From: Candidatus Acidulodesulfobacterium ferriphilum
GTDB taxonomy: Bacteria > SZUA-79 > Acidulodesulfobacterales > Acidulodesulfobacteraceae
DNA: 64,000 nucleotides
Reading direction: 5' to 3'
NCBI GenBank assembly: GCA_004195035.1
Contig: SGBD01000001.1
Span: forward strand, 726,368-790,367
Below the pieces are notes generated by a model. It saw nothing but the letters and a program-made list of their open reading frames with translations. It ran no database searches and was not told the DNA's origin. The position numbers and the translations under genes were made by a program. Position 1 is the stretch's first letter; the number at the start of each line of letters is the position of its first letter. This document shows positions 1 through 10,361 of the stretch, piece by piece.

Positions 1-904
1 CATAGATTATCCGACGATTGTTGATTTTAAATCGGAAGATAATTTTAATATCGATTTTAAAATATTAAAGAAACTTATTAATAATGTTATATTTTCCACA
101 GCGGCGAACGAAGAGACAAAGAGAAATCTTACGGGCGTATATTTTGTTTTGGTTAATTTAAACGGACAGAATTATCTCAGATTAGTTGCAACCGATGGGC
201 ATAGATTAGCTTTAGCTCAAGCGGAAATTATTTATAGCGGTAAAACAAATGAAGGTATTTATGATTTATTAAAAAATGGAGTGATAATACCTAAAAAGGT
301 TTTAGCCGAGATTTTAAAGTTGGATAAATCTGATTCGGTTAATATTTCAATAAATTCAAATAATATATTTTTTAATTTTACAGGAAAATTTACCGCTCCG
401 CTCCCTGCCGAAGGTCCGACAAAACCCCTTAAAGATTTGGGTAGCGCAGATATTCCTATAAAGGGTACCGAGCTTATATCCAGATTAATCGAAGGAAAAT
501 TTCCTGACTATCAAACCGTAATACCTAAAGATAATTATAAGACATCGATAATAAATACTAAGAATTTTTTTAATTCGATTAAAAGGGTTTCTTTATTAGC
601 CGAGGAAAAAAGCCATTCTATAGAACTAAGTTTCAGCGATAATAATTTATTAATTAAAACGGTAAATACAAGCGTTGGAGAGGCAAGCGACGAATTAGAT
701 ATTAAATATAGCGGCGAACCCATAAGTATTAAATTAAATTCAAGGTATATTATGGATTTTATCTTAAATATTATGGAGGAAAATATAAAAGTCAAATTTA
801 ACACGATTTACACCCCTTTTGTTGTTGAACCCTTCACGGGTGATAACGAAAGCGGTGATAAAATAATGGAAATTATAGGCGTATTTATGCCTATGAGATA
901 TTAA
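1..904 (+). CDS. dnaN: DNA polymerase III beta subunit (sliding clamp), 5'-truncated by window edge
   Basis: The frame is open from base 2 of the window without a start codon, so the N-terminal part (about a hundred residues, judged from the family length of about 370) lies outside. About 300 residues are visible. The clamp signature VATDGHRLAL follows NLTGVYF at the domain I/II region, and FPDYQ and the C-terminal MPMRY tail (family MPMR(L/Y)) are present. DnaN forms the dimeric ring that tethers DNA polymerase III to DNA. It is followed after 23 bp by gyrB, the arrangement typical of the origin region, but without recF in between. An internal ATG at 149 is not the true start, because conserved sequence continues upstream of it. 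Confidence 0.96.
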   Translation, partial: IDYPTIVDFKSEDNFNIDFKILKKLINNVIFSTAANEETKRNLTGVYFVLVNLNGQNYLRLVATDGHRLALAQAEIIYSGKTNEGIYDLLKNGVIIPKKVLAEILKLDKSDSVNISINSNNIFFNFTGKFTAPLPAEGPTKPLKDLGSADIPIKGTELISRLIEGKFPDYQTVIPKDNYKTSIINTKNFFNSIKRVSLLAEEKSHSIELSFSDNNLLIKTVNTSVGEASDELDIKYSGEPISIKLNSRYIMDFILNIMEENIKVKFNTIYTPFVVEPFTGDNESGDKIMEIIGVFMPMRY

Positions 905-924
905 TATATTAAAAAATGGGGTAA

Positions 925-3426
<2,502 letters not shown>

Positions 3427-3451
3427 CTTTAAAGAAGGGACGCGTTTTTAT

Positions 3452-3811
3452 TTACTCCGGTTTTTGTTTATCGCTTTTAGCCTTCGACCTTTTCGTTGGG
3501 ATTGTTTTGGCTGTTGTCGTTTGCACAGGTTTTTTTGAGCGGGTTTTTGACGCTTTGCCCGGTTTTCTTTTTGCCTGCCGTTTCTTTTTGCCTGCCGTCT
3601 TTTCGCCGGAAATCAGGTTTGGGGATTCCGCCTGCGGTTGCTCTTCGTTATTCAAAGGATTAATTTGATCTTTTAAATCCGAAGATGCTTTTTTAAACTC
3701 CCTGAGTCCCTTACCGAGAGTTTTGCCAAGTTCCGGAAGTTTCGTGGGACCGAATATTAATAGAGCAACTACGATAATAATAAGTATTTCTGGCGTTCCT
3801 ATTCCAAACAT
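3452..3811 (-). CDS. tatA: Twin-arginine translocase TatA/TatE family subunit
   Basis: Small membrane protein of the Tat pathway, which exports folded proteins. It has one N-terminal transmembrane helix ([18 protein letters not shown]), the FGP hinge, and an amphipathic helix [18 protein letters not shown], as in TatA rather than TatB. The C-terminal half (residues about 70-119) is an unusual long Lys/Arg/Thr/Pro-rich tail ([20 protein letters not shown]), probably disordered. It lies convergent with gyrB, only 25 bp from its stop. The gene stands alone, with no tatC next to it. Confidence 0.9.
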   Translation of the reverse strand: MFGIGTPEILIIIVVALLIFGPTKLPELGKTLGKGLREFKKASSDLKDQINPLNNEEQPQAESPNLISGEKTAGKKKRQAKRKPGKASKTRSKKPVQTTTAKTIPTKRSKAKSDKQKPE

Positions 3812-3866
3812 TTTTTATTTCCTCTATAGAAAATTATATAATAATTTATTAAAATATTCAAATGGA

Positions 3867-4032
3867 ACCCAAATCCTGATTTAGAAATTTATTTAATGGA
3901 TTCCTGCCTACGCAGGAATGACAATAACGGAATTTTACTTTTTACCCAACTGGTGTCATTCCCGCGAAAGCGGGAATCCAGATTTACTTAACATTGGAAT
4001 ATCTAAAATAGTTTCTAAATCTGGATTTGGGT
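3867..4032. repeat. MITE-like repeat unit with terminal inverted repeats and two internal hairpins
   Basis: A 166-bp unit bounded by 21-bp inverted repeats (3867-3887 and 4012-4032) that match at 20 of 21 positions. Inside are two hairpins facing each other (about 3898-3925 and 3957-3981) of the GGATTCCTGC/GCAGGAAT and CATTCCCGCGAAAGCGGGAAT type. A sister copy of similar size lies at 45186-45348, and core-only copies at 35754-35886 and 49435-49521. The right end stops one base before the queE ribosome binding site, so it may carry or interrupt the queE promoter. No coding capacity. Confidence 0.75.
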
Positions 4033-4044
4033 GAAAGGACTGAA

Positions 4045-4677
4045 ATGTTATTCGTAAACGATATTTTCTACAGTATTCAGGGCGAATCTTCCTTTGCCGG
4101 TTATCCGTGTAAGTTCGTCAGGCTTGCGGGCTGCAACCTTAAATGTTCTTATTGCGATACCGAAGAGGCTTTAACGACCGAAAATTCCAGAAAACTATCC
4201 GTAAGCGAAATTGTTAATGATTTAAGTAAGATAGGCGGAAAAATAAGGCTTGTGGAGATTACCGGCGGCGAACCCTTAATTCAGGAAGCCGTTTATGGAT
4301 TATTCGATGAATTGATAAAATTAAATTATACGGTATTATTAGAAACCAACGGGTCAATAGACTTAAAAAGCGTTCCCGGGCATGTTGTCAAAATTGTCGA
4401 TATAAAATGTCCTTCAAGCGGTTTTTCCCATAAGAATAATTATAAAAATTTAGATTATATTACTGCAACGGATGAGCTGAAATTTGTTATAGGAACGGAA
4501 GATGATTATGCCTTTGCTAAAGATTTTTTAAAAAATAACTTGATAAAAACATCAAAAATTATATTCTCCGCGGCCTTTGCCGCTATGCCTTCGAAAGATC
4601 TGGCATTAAAAATATTAAAAGATGAATTGAATGTCAGGCTGGGGATACAGCTTCACAAAGTTCTGCAATTAAAATAA
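4045..4677 (+). CDS. queE: 7-carboxy-7-deazaguanine synthase (radical SAM)
   Basis: Radical SAM enzyme of queuosine/7-deazaguanine synthesis that converts 6-carboxy-tetrahydropterin to 7-carboxy-7-deazaguanine. It begins with FYSIQGESSFAGYPCKFVRLAGCNLKCSYCDT, abbreviated here to its key parts: the QGE substrate motif and the CNLKCSYC cluster motif (CxxxCxxC). TGGEPL follows as the SAM-binding GGE. At about 210 residues it is in the family range. The start was chosen at ATG 4045, with AAAGGA 6-7 bases upstream; a TTG at 4027 would also be in frame but falls inside the adjacent repeat end. No other queuosine genes are in the window. It is convergent with the next gene, 7 bp apart. Confidence 0.92.
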   Translation: MLFVNDIFYSIQGESSFAGYPCKFVRLAGCNLKCSYCDTEEALTTENSRKLSVSEIVNDLSKIGGKIRLVEITGGEPLIQEAVYGLFDELIKLNYTVLLETNGSIDLKSVPGHVVKIVDIKCPSSGFSHKNNYKNLDYITATDELKFVIGTEDDYAFAKDFLKNNLIKTSKIIFSAAFAAMPSKDLALKILKDELNVRLGIQLHKVLQLK

Positions 4678-4684
4678 ACCCGGT

Positions 4685-5107
4685 TTACGGCATCATCCTT
4701 CCACCCTTGCCCGATAATGTCATAATATTATTAAAAACAAAAATACAGATACCCGAAAACTCCATTAAGGCAAAAAAGCTAAGGGCTGAAATAGAATAAA
4801 ATCCGGAAGACCCGTCTTCTGAAATAATCCATGTAAAAGCCATACCGATTAATCCTATATTGGTAAGGTAAAATTGAACCGTTACGAGTATTTCGCTATA
4901 AAGTTTAAAGCCGCTGAAACGGGGCAAAACATGATAACCCACGGAATATATCATCATAGCGATGAATCCTAACAAAAGAAAATGAACATGGGCTAAAAGC
5001 AAATAGTTAACCCACGGAGGATAAATTGCCATAACTAAGCCGAGACCCGCCCCGATAATTAAGTATAATAAAGAGGCTATGGTAAAGTATCTTATTACTG
5101 GACTCAT
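4685..5107 (-). CDS. Small membrane protein resembling the N-terminal half of cbb3 oxidase subunit I
   Basis: A 140-residue protein with four predicted membrane helices. The segment HVHFLLLGFIAMMIYSVGYHVLPRF resembles helix II of heme-copper oxidase subunit I, where the first His is the low-spin heme ligand; compare HVNGVAFAWLVTAFFGISYYYVPR in the CcoN of this window (58494-59840). The CuB and high-spin heme histidines of the C-terminal half are absent, so it cannot be a complete oxidase subunit. It ends in GKGGRMMP. It could be a heme b protein, an oxidase-like sensor or an assembly protein; the function is not established here. It lies downstream of nth on the same strand with 47 bp between. 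Confidence 0.7.
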   Translation of the reverse strand: MSPVIRYFTIASLLYLIIGAGLGLVMAIYPPWVNYLLLAHVHFLLLGFIAMMIYSVGYHVLPRFSGFKLYSEILVTVQFYLTNIGLIGMAFTWIISEDGSSGFYSISALSFFALMEFSGICIFVFNNIMTLSGKGGRMMP

Positions 5108-5154
5108 TTGGAGGTTATTATATCAATTTAATCTTTTAATTTTTATGATTAATA

Positions 5155-5805
5155 TCACAAATTTTTAGACTTATAATAAAGGCAATAGCCTTTCAGAAAG
5201 CAATCGGCGCATTTCGGATTTTTGGCAATGCAGTAAGTTCTGCCGTGATAAATAAGCCAGCGGTGCATTTTCATCCAGAGATTCGGAGGAATTATTGCGG
5301 TAAGGTCGTCCTCTGTTTTTTCGGGGGTTTTCTGGCTCACAAGCCCGATTCGATTTGCAACCCTGAATACATGGGTATCTACCGGAAACCGTTCTTCATT
5401 GAAGTAAGTGCCGAGTATTACATTGGCGGATTTTCTTCCGACTCCCGGAAGGCTGACTAACGAATCGAAATCCTTGGGAACTTCGTTATTGAAATTTTCG
5501 GTAAGTATTTTAGAGGCTTCTATAAGGTTTTTTGCCTTGTTGTGATACATGCCGCAGGTTTTAATCTCTTCTTCAAAATCTTTTAAATTTTTTTTGGCGA
5601 GGTCTGACGGTTTAATGTAGCGTTTAAACAAATCTGCGGTAATTATATTAACCCGTTTATCGGTACATTGGGCAGAAAGAACCACTGCTATTAAAAGCTG
5701 AAAGGCGTTGTTGAATTTTAAAAAGGGCTTTAGTTCTCCGTAATTTTTTTCAAAAAGTTTTACTATACCGCCTATATTCTTTTTTGCAAACATAGAATTA
5801 AGCAT
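5155..5805 (-). CDS. nth: Endonuclease III (DNA glycosylase/AP lyase)
   Basis: Base-excision repair enzyme that removes oxidised pyrimidines and cleaves AP sites. The 216 residues show the helix-hairpin-helix LPGVGRKSA with catalytic Lys, the catalytic Asp in PVDTHVFRVANR, and a C-terminal [4Fe-4S] motif C-x6-C-x2-C-x5-C (CIAKNPKCADCFLKGYC). The first Met (5805) and the Met four codons later are both possible starts; neither has a clear Shine-Dalgarno. It lies 17 bp downstream of ndk on the same strand, so the two are probably co-transcribed. Confidence 0.95.
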   Translation of the reverse strand: MLNSMFAKKNIGGIVKLFEKNYGELKPFLKFNNAFQLLIAVVLSAQCTDKRVNIITADLFKRYIKPSDLAKKNLKDFEEEIKTCGMYHNKAKNLIEASKILTENFNNEVPKDFDSLVSLPGVGRKSANVILGTYFNEERFPVDTHVFRVANRIGLVSQKTPEKTEDDLTAIIPPNLWMKMHRWLIYHGRTYCIAKNPKCADCFLKGYCLYYKSKNL

Positions 5806-5822
5806 TTAGATATAATATATAA

Positions 5823-6239
5823 TTATAATATCTCGAATACATTAAAGAAATATGGAATTTCGAATTTTGCGGATTCCAAAGAGTCGGAGCCGTGCACCAC
5901 ATTTCTTTCAATGCTTTCGGCATACATTTTTCTTATAGTTCCTTCCTTTGCGTCTTTCGGGTTTGTTGCCCCCATTAACTCACGATTTTTTAGAATAGCA
6001 TTTTCAGCGGATAATACGATAAGGACGACAGGCCCTTCCGTCATAAAAGAAACTAAGCTGTTAAAAAAGGGACGTTCTTTATGGACATAGTAAAACCCTT
6101 CCGCTTCGCTTTTCGAAAGATGGACCTTTTTTATGGCCTTTATCTCAAAGCCGTTTTCCTCGAATAATCTAATAATATTTCCCGTTAACCCGTTTTTCAC
6201 GCCATCCGGTTTTATAATGGAAAGTGTCCGCTCTATCAT
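5823..6239 (-). CDS. ndk: Nucleoside diphosphate kinase
   Basis: Transfers the gamma phosphate from ATP to nucleoside diphosphates through a phospho-histidine. It is 138 residues long, the usual size. It begins [18 protein letters not shown] and carries [13 protein letters not shown] and the active-site His in RNVVHGSDS. It is encoded downstream of the 2-oxoacid oxidoreductase genes on the same strand, separated by about 110 bp that contain a repeat hairpin arm, so it may have its own promoter. Confidence 0.96.
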   Translation of the reverse strand: MIERTLSIIKPDGVKNGLTGNIIRLFEENGFEIKAIKKVHLSKSEAEGFYYVHKERPFFNSLVSFMTEGPVVLIVLSAENAILKNRELMGATNPKDAKEGTIRKMYAESIERNVVHGSDSLESAKFEIPYFFNVFEIL

Positions 6240-6305
6240 TTAATGTACCTCTTTATTTTAATATTATTTATTATTTATTGTTTTTAGTTTCTTTTGCAAA
6301 TCCAC

Positions 6306-6333
6306 TGTCATTCCGAAGGAAGCAGGAATCCAG
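6306..6333. repeat. Short copy of the dispersed palindromic repeat (single arm)
   Basis: A 28-bp segment, TGTCATTCCGAAGG...GCAGGAATCCAG, with the same ends as the hairpin repeats elsewhere (CATTCC and GGAATCCAG arms). It is identical over all 28 bases to 56266-56293 inside polA. It lies between korC and ndk. Confidence 0.7.
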
Positions 6334-6348
6334 AGTTTACCCTGTTAT

Positions 6349-6903
6349 CTATTTGTTATTCTTAATTTCTTTTGCAAGCCTGAAACCGATTTCTATAGCT
6401 TTTTTGTTATAATCTTCAAAACCCTTAGGCACCCTTTTCATCAATGCCTGCTCAATCGACTCGTGAGAAACTATGCCGGAGAGTTCAACGAGAACGCCCA
6501 GCGCAATAATATTTAATCCTAAAAGCTTTCCCAGTTCCTCCCTTGCGGATTTAACCATATCGATAACATAAAGTTTGCCCTTAGCATTTGAAAAATCCGC
6601 CACAAGTTCTTTATCGGCAATTACGATGCCGTTATCTTTAACATCCTTGATATACTTGGTAAAAGACTCCTGCGTTAAGGCAACCATATAGTCAACCATT
6701 GTTGCCTTCGGGTATTCGATAGGGCTATCCGATATAATAACCTCGGATTTGCTGGAACCGCCCCTCGCTTCGGGGCCGTAAGATTGGGTTTGAACGGCAT
6801 TTTTGTTTTCGTATATCGCAGCCGCATCTGCCAGTATAATGCCTGCAAGGATTAAACCCTGACCGCCGGAACCCGCAAATCTAAACTCAGTCCTGTCACT
6901 CAT
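6349..6903 (-). CDS. korC: 2-oxoglutarate:ferredoxin oxidoreductase, gamma subunit
   Basis: Gamma subunit of a four-subunit 2-oxoacid:ferredoxin oxidoreductase. The N-terminus EFRFAGSGGQGLILAG has the Gly-rich motif typical of this subunit, followed by YGPEARGG(S)SKSEVIIS, the family hallmark (TSYGPExRGG). At 184 residues it has the expected size. It is the last of four genes transcribed leftward (D-A-B-C). Substrate assignment to 2-oxoglutarate is supported by adjacency to succinyl-CoA ligase; other 2-oxoacids cannot be fully excluded. Confidence 0.9.
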   Translation of the reverse strand: MSDRTEFRFAGSGGQGLILAGIILADAAAIYENKNAVQTQSYGPEARGGSSKSEVIISDSPIEYPKATMVDYMVALTQESFTKYIKDVKDNGIVIADKELVADFSNAKGKLYVIDMVKSAREELGKLLGLNIIALGVLVELSGIVSHESIEQALMKRVPKGFEDYNKKAIEIGFRLAKEIKNNK

Positions 6904-6945
6904 ATTAAGTTATCCCCTTTTGTTTTTGTAAAATTATTAAAATTA

Positions 6946-7773
6946 TTATTTTATTTTTATCGTTTCTAATTTTTTGTAATATTCCCCGCAAAATTCGGGC
7001 ATATCTTTTTTTTCGAATAAAATGCCTGTTTTAAACCTGCCTGCCAAATCTTCCGGCGTCATATTTTCTGCAGACCTTGCAGGAACCGCCTTTTCCTTTT
7101 GATATTTAATCATTTCTACAGGGGATTTCATTTTATTTCTCCTTCCGTAAGAAATATGGCAGTTAGTGATGACATCGAGGACGGAAAAACCGGTATGATT
7201 CAATGCGTCAACCATAAACTTTTCAAGTTGAACTGCGTGGTAAGAGGTGGATCTCCCGACCCATGTCGCGCCGGCGGCTTGAGCCAGATTGCAGACATCG
7301 AACGGCGGTTCGATATTTCCGAAGGGCGTCGTAGTCGAATAGCTGTCTAAAGGCTGAGTGGGGGAATACTGCCCGCCTGTCATTCCGTAGGTGTAGTTGT
7401 TAAAAACGATTAAAGTCATGTCTATATTTCTTCTCGCGGCATGTATAAAGTGATTTCCTCCGATAGCAAGAGCATCGCCGTCTCCGGAAATCGTAATGAC
7501 TTTGAGTCTCGGCTTGTACATTTTTATCCCGATAGCAAATGTCAATGCCCTTCCGTGGGTTGTATGTATCGTGTTGAAATCGACATAACCCGGAAGCCTC
7601 GAAGCGCACCCTATGCCGGATGTAATGACTACCTCGTCCTTGGAATAGCCGGACTTGTCGATTGCTCTTAAGAGCGCTTTTAAAATAATTCCGTCTCCGC
7701 ATCCCGGGCACCATATATGAGGCAATGTGTTTTTTCGCAAATATTTATTATAATCGAATTTTGTTTTTATCAT
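6946..7773 (-). CDS. korB: 2-oxoglutarate:ferredoxin oxidoreductase, beta subunit (TPP-binding)
   Basis: Carries the thiamine diphosphate site of the complex. Evidence: PHIWCPGCGDGIILKAL near the N-terminus (Cys ligands of the proximal iron-sulfur cluster), GIGCASRLPGY, THGRALTFAIGIK, and the TPP/Mg motif GDGDALAIGGNHFIHAARRN. It has 275 residues, as usual for OGOR beta subunits. It is separated from the alpha gene by 72 bp and from the gamma gene by 42 bp on the same strand, consistent with one transcript. Confidence 0.93.
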   Translation of the reverse strand: MIKTKFDYNKYLRKNTLPHIWCPGCGDGIILKALLRAIDKSGYSKDEVVITSGIGCASRLPGYVDFNTIHTTHGRALTFAIGIKMYKPRLKVITISGDGDALAIGGNHFIHAARRNIDMTLIVFNNYTYGMTGGQYSPTQPLDSYSTTTPFGNIEPPFDVCNLAQAAGATWVGRSTSYHAVQLEKFMVDALNHTGFSVLDVITNCHISYGRRNKMKSPVEMIKYQKEKAVPARSAENMTPEDLAGRFKTGILFEKKDMPEFCGEYYKKLETIKIK

Positions 7774-7845
7774 TTTGTATCTCCCGTAAATTAAGATTAA
7801 ATCAAGGCAGCCTAATTTTAAATTAATAATTAATAAATTGTATAA

Positions 7846-8982
7846 TTATATTTTTGAAATCTCTTTAATCTTTTCATATATCTGATCGGGCGTGATAGGT
7901 TCGCCGCTGACCACATTTAAACCATAAACCGACGAGCCGCAGGCATTTCTTTGCACCTCAAAAATAATTTGACCCATATTCATTTCGGGAACCAATATCT
8001 TTTTTATTTTCTTAGAAAGTTTAGAAACCTGTTCATCGGGAAACGGCCATATCGTAATAGGCCTGAACATGCCCGCCTTTATGCCTGCGCTTCTTGCCAT
8101 CCTGATAGCCTGCCGGGAGGAGCGGGAGGTTGAACCGTAAGCTACCAAAAGTATATCGGCATCCTCTGTTTGAAACTCCTCGAACTTTTCAATATCCTTG
8201 ATATTTTTATAAATCTTGTCCATAAGCCAGTTTTGAGCGTTTTGGATGACATCGGTTTTTTGGGACGGGAAGCCGGTTTCTCCGTGGATCAGCCCCGTAA
8301 CATGATAGCGGTATCCTTCGCCCATCGGCGCTAAAGGGGTCACTTTTCCGCTCGTGTAGTTATACGGGTTATACTTTTCGGGCGGGACGCCGGGTAATTT
8401 GACATCTATTATCTCGACATCGTTTTTATCGGGAATAACAACTTTTTCTCTCATATGCCCGATGATTTCATCGGTTAAAATAAGGACGGGGGTTCTATAT
8501 TTTACAGCCAGATTAAATGCGCGGATAGTTTCATAAAGCGATTCGTTGACGCTTGAAGGAGTAATGGCTATAATAGCATGGTCCCCGTGCGTTCCCCATT
8601 TTGCCTGCATAACATCGCCCTGGGCAGGAAGCGTCGGCAAGCCCGTGGAAGGTCCGCCCCGCATAACATTTATAATAACACAGGGAATTTCGCACATCGA
8701 GGCATATCCGATGTGCTCCTGTTTTAAAGAAATTCCGGGCCCCGATGATGCCGTGATAGCTTTTGCGCCGCCCAGCGCCGCCCCAAGGACGGCGCCTAAA
8801 GCGGCAATTTCATCTTCCATTTGAAGAAATACTCTCCCGATTTTCGGAAGTTTGCTCGATAAAATCTCTGCTACTTCCGAAGACGGCGTTATAGGGTAAC
8901 CCGCAAAAAAATCGCACCCGGCTATAACAGCGCCTTCGGCAATTGCTTCATTCCCTTGCATAAGTTTTATGTTTTTAGTCAT
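7846..8982 (-). CDS. korA: 2-oxoglutarate:ferredoxin oxidoreductase, alpha subunit
   Basis: Alpha subunit of the 2-oxoacid:ferredoxin oxidoreductase (378 residues). Shows GNEAIAEGAVIAGCDFFAGYPITPSSEV at the start, DEIAALGAVLGAALGGAKA, the SSGPGISLKQE motif and a transketolase C-terminal-like domain (AYGSTSRSSRQAIRMAR). The complex interconverts 2-oxoglutarate and succinyl-CoA using reduced ferredoxin; run in the carboxylating direction it is a key step of the reductive TCA cycle. Position after the ferredoxin subunit (40 bp) supports a korDABC operon. Confidence 0.93.
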   Translation of the reverse strand: MTKNIKLMQGNEAIAEGAVIAGCDFFAGYPITPSSEVAEILSSKLPKIGRVFLQMEDEIAALGAVLGAALGGAKAITASSGPGISLKQEHIGYASMCEIPCVIINVMRGGPSTGLPTLPAQGDVMQAKWGTHGDHAIIAITPSSVNESLYETIRAFNLAVKYRTPVLILTDEIIGHMREKVVIPDKNDVEIIDVKLPGVPPEKYNPYNYTSGKVTPLAPMGEGYRYHVTGLIHGETGFPSQKTDVIQNAQNWLMDKIYKNIKDIEKFEEFQTEDADILLVAYGSTSRSSRQAIRMARSAGIKAGMFRPITIWPFPDEQVSKLSKKIKKILVPEMNMGQIIFEVQRNACGSSVYGLNVVSGEPITPDQIYEKIKEISKI

Positions 8983-9022
8983 TTTTTATCTTATTCCTCC
9001 GTTACTGACTAGATTATTTATC

Positions 9023-9367
9023 TTATCCTTCCACGCTAATCGAAAAGTCCGGACACAGATATTCGCAAATATTGCATTTAGTGCATTTGGAAATATCCAC
9101 AACTTCCGCCACCTCTTTATTCATAACAAGAACCTGTTCGGGACAGAAAGCGACGCAAATTTCACACCCCTTGCAGTAATTGACGATAATGTCGATTTTA
9201 ACGGCGCCCTTTTTGCCCGTCCCCGAGACTTCCTTAACGGTAAGGCTGTTTTTTGTTTTGATTTCGGTTGAGCTGCGCTGATCTTCGATTTCTATGCCCT
9301 CGCATACATTATAGTTCGTGAGGGTTACCGTTTGGCTATTCAAGTTTTTGTTCTCTTTTTCAGGCAC
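9023..9367 (-). CDS. korD: 2-oxoglutarate:ferredoxin oxidoreductase, delta (ferredoxin) subunit
   Basis: A 114-residue electron-transfer subunit with two [4Fe-4S] motifs, CKGCEICVAFCP (Cys 65, 68, 71, 75) and CTKCNICEYLCP (Cys 95, 98, 101, 105). The first 55 residues are an extra, low-conservation N-terminal extension not needed for the ferredoxin fold. First gene of the kor set in transcription order, 52 bp after sucD. Confidence 0.92.
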   Translation of the reverse strand: MPEKENKNLNSQTVTLTNYNVCEGIEIEDQRSSTEIKTKNSLTVKEVSGTGKKGAVKIDIIVNYCKGCEICVAFCPEQVLVMNKEVAEVVDISKCTKCNICEYLCPDFSISVEG

Positions 9368-9419
9368 ATTAGCCTCCTACAAAAATGTTAATTAATTAAA
9401 AATACAAGCAGCATTAATT

Positions 9420-10295
9420 CTACAAATTTAAAGCCTTTTTTACGGTTTCGGCAATAATGGACGGATTATCGGCAATAAAAACCCCGTTTTTTTCCATTGT
9501 TTTAAGTTTTGCAGATGCCGTGCCTACGCCGCCGGAGATTATTGCGCCCGCATGCCCCATTCTTTTGCCAGCAGGAGCGGTTTTTCCCGCAATAAAACCT
9601 ATGACGGGTTTTTTCATATTTTTTTTGACGAATTCCGACGCTTCCTCTTCGGACGTTCCGCCGATTTCCCCGATCATAACAACGGCTTTTGTTTCGCTAT
9701 CATTTTCGAACATCTTTAAAAAGGTTATAAAAGGAGAGCCTATTATAGGGTCGCCCCCGATACCTATGCAGGTGGTTTCGCCAAGCCCTGCTTTTGTGAG
9801 CTGATTTACCGCTTCATATGTCAGGGTTCCGCTTCTCGACAAAACCCCGATTTTACCCTTTTTATGAATAAACCCGGGCATAATGCCGATTTTACACTCA
9901 TCCGCGGTAATAATTCCGGGGCAGTTGGGGCCAATCATTATAGATTCCGAACAGTTTAAAGCATCTTTAACATTTAGCATATCCATTACGGGTATCCCTT
10001 CGGTTATACAAACAATGAGCGGAATTTCAGACTCTACCGCCTCGATTATGCTCGAAGCCGCAAAACCTGCGGGGACAAAAACCATAGTAGCGTCGATCCT
10101 GTGCTCTTTTTTGGCTTCGTCGATCGTATTGTAAACAGGCACGGAATTGTTAAACAGTGTTTTGCCTTTGAAAGGAGTAACGCCTGCAACGATATTTGTG
10201 CCGTATTCAAGGCACTTCAGGGTATGAAACGACCCCTCCTTGCCCGTAATTCCCTGAACCAGAACATTGGTATTTTTATTTACAAGAATGCTCAT
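9420..10295 (-). CDS. sucD: Succinyl-CoA ligase, alpha subunit
   Basis: Forms with SucC the enzyme that interconverts succinate, CoA and a nucleoside triphosphate with succinyl-CoA. The CoA-binding Rossmann region (VQGITGKEGSFH, GVTPFKGG-like GVTPFKGKTL) is followed by GPNCPGIIT and the phospho-histidine motif KRMGHAGAIISGG. At 291 residues it is full length. It sits between sucC and the kor genes on the minus strand. Confidence 0.96.
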   Translation of the reverse strand: MSILVNKNTNVLVQGITGKEGSFHTLKCLEYGTNIVAGVTPFKGKTLFNNSVPVYNTIDEAKKEHRIDATMVFVPAGFAASSIIEAVESEIPLIVCITEGIPVMDMLNVKDALNCSESIMIGPNCPGIITADECKIGIMPGFIHKKGKIGVLSRSGTLTYEAVNQLTKAGLGETTCIGIGGDPIIGSPFITFLKMFENDSETKAVVMIGEIGGTSEEEASEFVKKNMKKPVIGFIAGKTAPAGKRMGHAGAIISGGVGTASAKLKTMEKNGVFIADNPSIIAETVKKALNL

Positions 10296-10361
10296 ATTTT
10301 GATACCCTTAATATTTATTTTGTATTTTTATACTTTATATTTTATACTTTATAATTTCAAA

